From assembly GCF_001269925.1 (NCBI RefSeq), contig NZ_LHVO01000053.1, forward strand, positions 186,001 to 250,000: a stretch of DNA of 64,000 nucleotides, in the 5' to 3' direction. This document shows, piece by piece, positions 61,139-64,000 of the stretch. Below the pieces are notes generated by a model. The model did not search any database. It was not told where the DNA came from and was given only the letters and a program-made list of their open reading frames with translations. Each line of letters opens with the position of its first letter. Position 1 is the stretch's first letter. A program made the position numbers and the translations under genes. This stretch comes from Pseudomonas sp. MIACH. GTDB lineage: Bacteria; Pseudomonadota; Gammaproteobacteria; Pseudomonadales; Pseudomonadaceae.

Positions 61139-63316
61139 ATGACTTCTAAAAATAACCCCGCCACCGTGGTATCCGATGTGTTGCTCCCAGCTCCTGCGGA
61201 AAAGCCCTCAGGTTCAAAGTCATTGAGCACCACGCGCCCGCTGGCCACCCAGCAATACCTGTATTTCACTGAAACCAATACCGACCGCATCCTCGATAAC
61301 CTCGACGGCCTGCGCGACATGGTGTTCCCACGCCCGCCTCACCTGGAAGGCGACAGCGAGCAGCACAGCGATCAGGAATTCCCCTCGGTATGCCTGATCG
61401 GCCTGGGCCGCTGCGGTTCGAACATCGCGCTGGACGTGGCGGAGTTGGTGTACAACGCGCGCAAGTTCTACCTCAACGAATTCAGCACTGAAGATAAATC
61501 CTTGGACAAGGGCTACAGCCCGGCCCAGTGGATTCGCAACAACCTGCGCCTGGGCGGCGGCAAGGCCAGCAAGCCGGTGTTCCTGGTGGAACCGCTGGTG
61601 ATGCTGGGCGACCTGGACAAGGACATCGCCGGACGTATCCGTTTCTCGCGCAAGGGCGAAAAAAGCGGCTTCCTGCGCGACTACAGCAAGATGAAAATCA
61701 TGGACCTCTCTGAAGTCCATGCCGGTGGCGCCGGTAACGCGCCGATCCTCGGCCAGTACCTGGCCAAGATCATCCTCAACAAAGATACCCAGCGCTTCTC
61801 CAGCCCCGACTGGAAGATGATCCACTCGTACCTGATCGACTCCTGCGGCATCAAGGCCAACCAGTCGCGCCTGTACTTCTCGATCTTCAGCGCCGGCGGC
61901 GGCACCGGTTCGGGCATGGCCTCGGAGTTCGGCCTGGCCCAGCAACACTCGTACATGAACAAGACCTTCGACACCAAGCCCGCCGACGAGCACGACAGCA
62001 AGAGCGGCCACGCTTTCGTCTTCGAGCCGATCTTCACCAGTGGCATTTGTGTGCTGCCGAATATCTCTGATCACCGCAGCGAAATGTCCGAGGCGCTGCA
62101 TATCAACGCCGGACGCTTGCTGTGCAAGTACCTTTCGGAAGAATGGGACTTCTCGTACAACTTCGACAATGAAGACAGCAGCGAAGCCAGTGTGAAGGGG
62201 CGTATCCGTCCGTGGAACGCGATGATGCTGATCTCCAACGACATCATGCGTTATGCCGAAGAAAGCGATGACGGCAACATCCAGAACATTGACGTCAATG
62301 CCATGGAAAAACACGCCAACCAGTACATCTCCCAGCAAATCTTCAACATCCTCACCGCCCAGGCCGTGACCACCGACTACGACCAGAACTATTTCCGTCG
62401 CGCCGGCATCGATATCGGCGAAACCATTCGCCTGGACGCCAATGACCTGTTCATGAGCCTGGCCGGTCCGGTGGCGATTGCCTACGCCGAATCCGTAGTA
62501 CCGGAAACCCCGGTGCCGTCGAATGACAAGTTCAAAGTCTTCGAGAAAGAGCCCCAGCGCCTGAACATCGACGACCTGTTCTTCCGCTCCATCGACCTGC
62601 CGCACTTCAACAAGGTCACCCAGGCCATCGAAGGCATCAGCCTGTTACCGATCGAGTCCAAGCGCTACAAAGCGTCCCTGGAGCAGTACAAGAACTCCGG
62701 CTACGACGCGGCGGCGCTGCATGACCTGCACTTCTTCAAGAACTGCTCGTCGGTGGTGTCGATCGTCTCACTGCCCAAGGACTACAAGCTGTCCTACATG
62801 GACCTGAACCGGCTCAAAACTCACCTCAACAGCCTGTTCCCCAACACCACCCTCAAGCGCTATGCCCTGGTGATCGGCGCGTCGGCCAACCTGTCGCTGA
62901 CCACCCTGATCGCCAAGAGCCCGTGCCTGTCGGATGACTTCCTGACGCTGATCGTGGCCTTTATCAAGCGCTGCTTCGCGCGCAACCCGTACCGCTTCGA
63001 CGACACGCTGGATAACTCGATCCTGGACTTCATCATCCACGAGGACTTCGACGAAGACCGCATCGACGAGCTGCTCAACGAGTTTGAAAACCCGGCGAAG
63101 ATCCTTGATACCAACTGGTACGCGATCAAGCCGATGTATGAGAAGAAGTACCGCGAGTTGATCAACGACAAAGAGAAGTTTGTGTCGATCAATGACATTC
63201 GTCTGTCACGGGATTGCGTGAAGAAAGCGATCAAGTACCTGCGCGAGATCTACCGTCACCGCATCGGCAAGACCAAGGTCATTTCGTTGAATAACCATAC
63301 CGGCAAGACCGGCTAA
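61139..63316 (+). CDS. Tubulin/FtsZ-superfamily protein (tubulin-like, Tubulin_2 type)
   Basis: A 725-residue protein with GTPase marks of the tubulin/FtsZ fold: the first loop CLIGLGRCGSNIALDVAEL (GLGRCGSN at 88-95) and the signature SAGGGTGSG (GGGTGSG at 253-259). The two are about 165 residues apart, near twice the FtsZ spacing, so an insertion (about 110-200) exists. A Thr/Pro/Ser-rich leader precedes and about 400 residues follow, ending in a basic helix. It is not FtsZ or phage PhuZ by length. No membrane helix is seen. Possible polymer formation is inferred. The start lacks a strong ribosome site. Confidence 0.8.
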   Translation: MTSKNNPATVVSDVLLPAPAEKPSGSKSLSTTRPLATQQYLYFTETNTDRILDNLDGLRDMVFPRPPHLEGDSEQHSDQEFPSVCLIGLGRCGSNIALDVAELVYNARKFYLNEFSTEDKSLDKGYSPAQWIRNNLRLGGGKASKPVFLVEPLVMLGDLDKDIAGRIRFSRKGEKSGFLRDYSKMKIMDLSEVHAGGAGNAPILGQYLAKIILNKDTQRFSSPDWKMIHSYLIDSCGIKANQSRLYFSIFSAGGGTGSGMASEFGLAQQHSYMNKTFDTKPADEHDSKSGHAFVFEPIFTSGICVLPNISDHRSEMSEALHINAGRLLCKYLSEEWDFSYNFDNEDSSEASVKGRIRPWNAMMLISNDIMRYAEESDDGNIQNIDVNAMEKHANQYISQQIFNILTAQAVTTDYDQNYFRRAGIDIGETIRLDANDLFMSLAGPVAIAYAESVVPETPVPSNDKFKVFEKEPQRLNIDDLFFRSIDLPHFNKVTQAIEGISLLPIESKRYKASLEQYKNSGYDAAALHDLHFFKNCSSVVSIVSLPKDYKLSYMDLNRLKTHLNSLFPNTTLKRYALVIGASANLSLTTLIAKSPCLSDDFLTLIVAFIKRCFARNPYRFDDTLDNSILDFIIHEDFDEDRIDELLNEFENPAKILDTNWYAIKPMYEKKYRELINDKEKFVSINDIRLSRDCVKKAIKYLREIYRHRIGKTKVISLNNHTGKTG

Positions 63317-63324
63317 CAACGTGG

Positions 63325-63346
63325 GACGGCGCCGCCTGGCGCCGTC
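63325..63346. terminator. Perfect hairpin between convergent genes
   Basis: GACGGCGCC-GCCT-GGCGCCGTC, nine pairs, sits just after the tubulin-like gene and before the end of the convergent gene. There is no T-run, so it may act as a weak bidirectional terminator. Confidence 0.55.
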
Positions 63347-63352
63347 GCAACC

Positions 63353-64000
63353 TCAGTGCGTCATGCGTTGGCGCAGGAACGCGAGGATGGTCTTTTCGTC
63401 GCCGCGCTTTGCAGGCCGGGGCAGTTGCTTCGGCCAGCCCGAGTTTTTCGCGCCGAAGAAGCGCTTCTGCTCCGCCTCATCCCAGCCGCGAATCTCGCGC
63501 AAAGCCGATTCCCACCAGCCGTGTCGGCACACGTCGTAATACGGATGCGCAGGCGCCGAACTACCGTAGAGCAAGTCTCGACCGACCTTTTTCAAATGCT
63601 TGCGTTGATTGCGCAGCTTCCACTTGATGCGCAGCCGCTGCCAGGGAGAGGGCACCGGTTTGACCCGCGGCACATCCAGGCAACGCGCCACCAGCTCAGG
63701 GCCAAATGCCTCACCGTACAGGGTAAAGAAGTGCGCCTGCATGGCATGGAAGAAGCGCTTGTCGGCAAAGTAGTGATGAACGAACTTGCGGGCCTCGCGC
63801 ACCTTCTGGCCGCGCATCGCGAAGGAAATCGCGATTTGCTCGATGGTGTGGATATCGAACGAGTTCCGGGTCCACTCGTCGATCAGGCGGATAGACGCTT
63901 CGAGCAGCGGCGAATCGCTGGCACGGACACCGCACAGACCACTGTTATAGAGCTTGAAGCTGTTATCCGCCGAGATGCCATGGGCCTGTAGGTGCTCGCC
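63353..64000 (-). CDS. Unknown protein, 3' part (5' end outside window)
   Basis: The frame stays open to the window edge, upstream of the internal ATG at 63817, so at least 215 C-terminal residues are present. The visible protein is helical and basic, with many aromatic and His residues (SFDIHTIEQIAISF, EARKFVHHYFADKRFFHAMQ, RIKWKLRNQRKHLKK, HGWWESALREIRGWDE). I do not recognise a family. It converges on the tubulin-like gene; whether they are functionally linked is unknown. Confidence 0.65.
   Translation of the reverse strand, partial: GEHLQAHGISADNSFKLYNSGLCGVRASDSPLLEASIRLIDEWTRNSFDIHTIEQIAISFAMRGQKVREARKFVHHYFADKRFFHAMQAHFFTLYGEAFGPELVARCLDVPRVKPVPSPWQRLRIKWKLRNQRKHLKKVGRDLLYGSSAPAHPYYDVCRHGWWESALREIRGWDEAEQKRFFGAKNSGWPKQLPRPAKRGDEKTILAFLRQRMTH

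Overview
The window looks like chromosome from the Pseudomonas fluorescens group. The evidence is high-GC pseudomonad coding sequence, a TtgR/TtgABC (EmhRABC) efflux locus with its typical operator, a PcaR/PcaK beta-ketoadipate cluster, an OprD porin, and three families of REP-type palindromes of the kind described as REPINs in P. fluorescens. I saw no rRNA, tRNA, CRISPR array, prophage or insertion sequence.

Layout. 1-4.2 kb: end of a FecR anti-sigma gene, a TonB receptor with a signalling domain, and a DMT exporter whose last codons lie in a REP palindrome. 4.2-10.1 kb: a methyltransferase, a lemA/TPM-domain membrane operon and a periplasmic BglX glucosidase. 10.1-12.1 kb: an AT-richer island gene with an internal tandem repeat, preceded by a HrpL-type promoter. 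12.2-17.8 kb: a ClsB-like phospholipase D, YceI, a small membrane protein with a serine hydrolase, the Pho-box-controlled ornithine lipid genes olsBA, and acpH. 17.8-20.6 kb: an ArsR regulator with a three-copy operator, an MFS exporter and an old yellow enzyme. 20.9-27.6 kb: TtgR and the RND pump ttgABC. 27.7-36.2 kb: an orphan duplicated-domain protein, an HscC Hsp70 with a J-like membrane partner, an OprD porin, a lipoprotein deacetylase, and a second HrpL-box gene encoding RTX-like repeats fused to a zinc protease domain of the NleD/HopH1 (M91) type.

36.2-47.1 kb: one contiguous pca cluster (in transcription order pcaR, K, I, J, F, H, G, T, B, D, C) carrying protocatechuate to succinyl-CoA and acetyl-CoA, with paired PcaR boxes before pcaI and pcaR. 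47.1-53.3 kb: a structured leader with a small protein, the Pit phosphate transporter, a 38-residue membrane protein resembling cbb3 oxidase subunit CcoM under an ANR box, and a LysR/RidA/aminotransferase cassette. 53.5-64 kb: rapA, an MFS transporter, a cysteine-cluster protein, a MucR-like MHYT-GGDEF-EAL protein, a large tubulin/FtsZ-superfamily protein, and a partial unknown gene.

The most notable result is the pair of unlinked genes (10.4 and 34.6 kb) that both have a hrp box with the correct 15-base spacing 35-53 bases before the start, both have N-termini with type III secretion character, and both encode proteins foreign to their housekeeping surroundings. They are candidate type III effectors. 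The tubulin-like protein and the CcoM/ANR unit come next.
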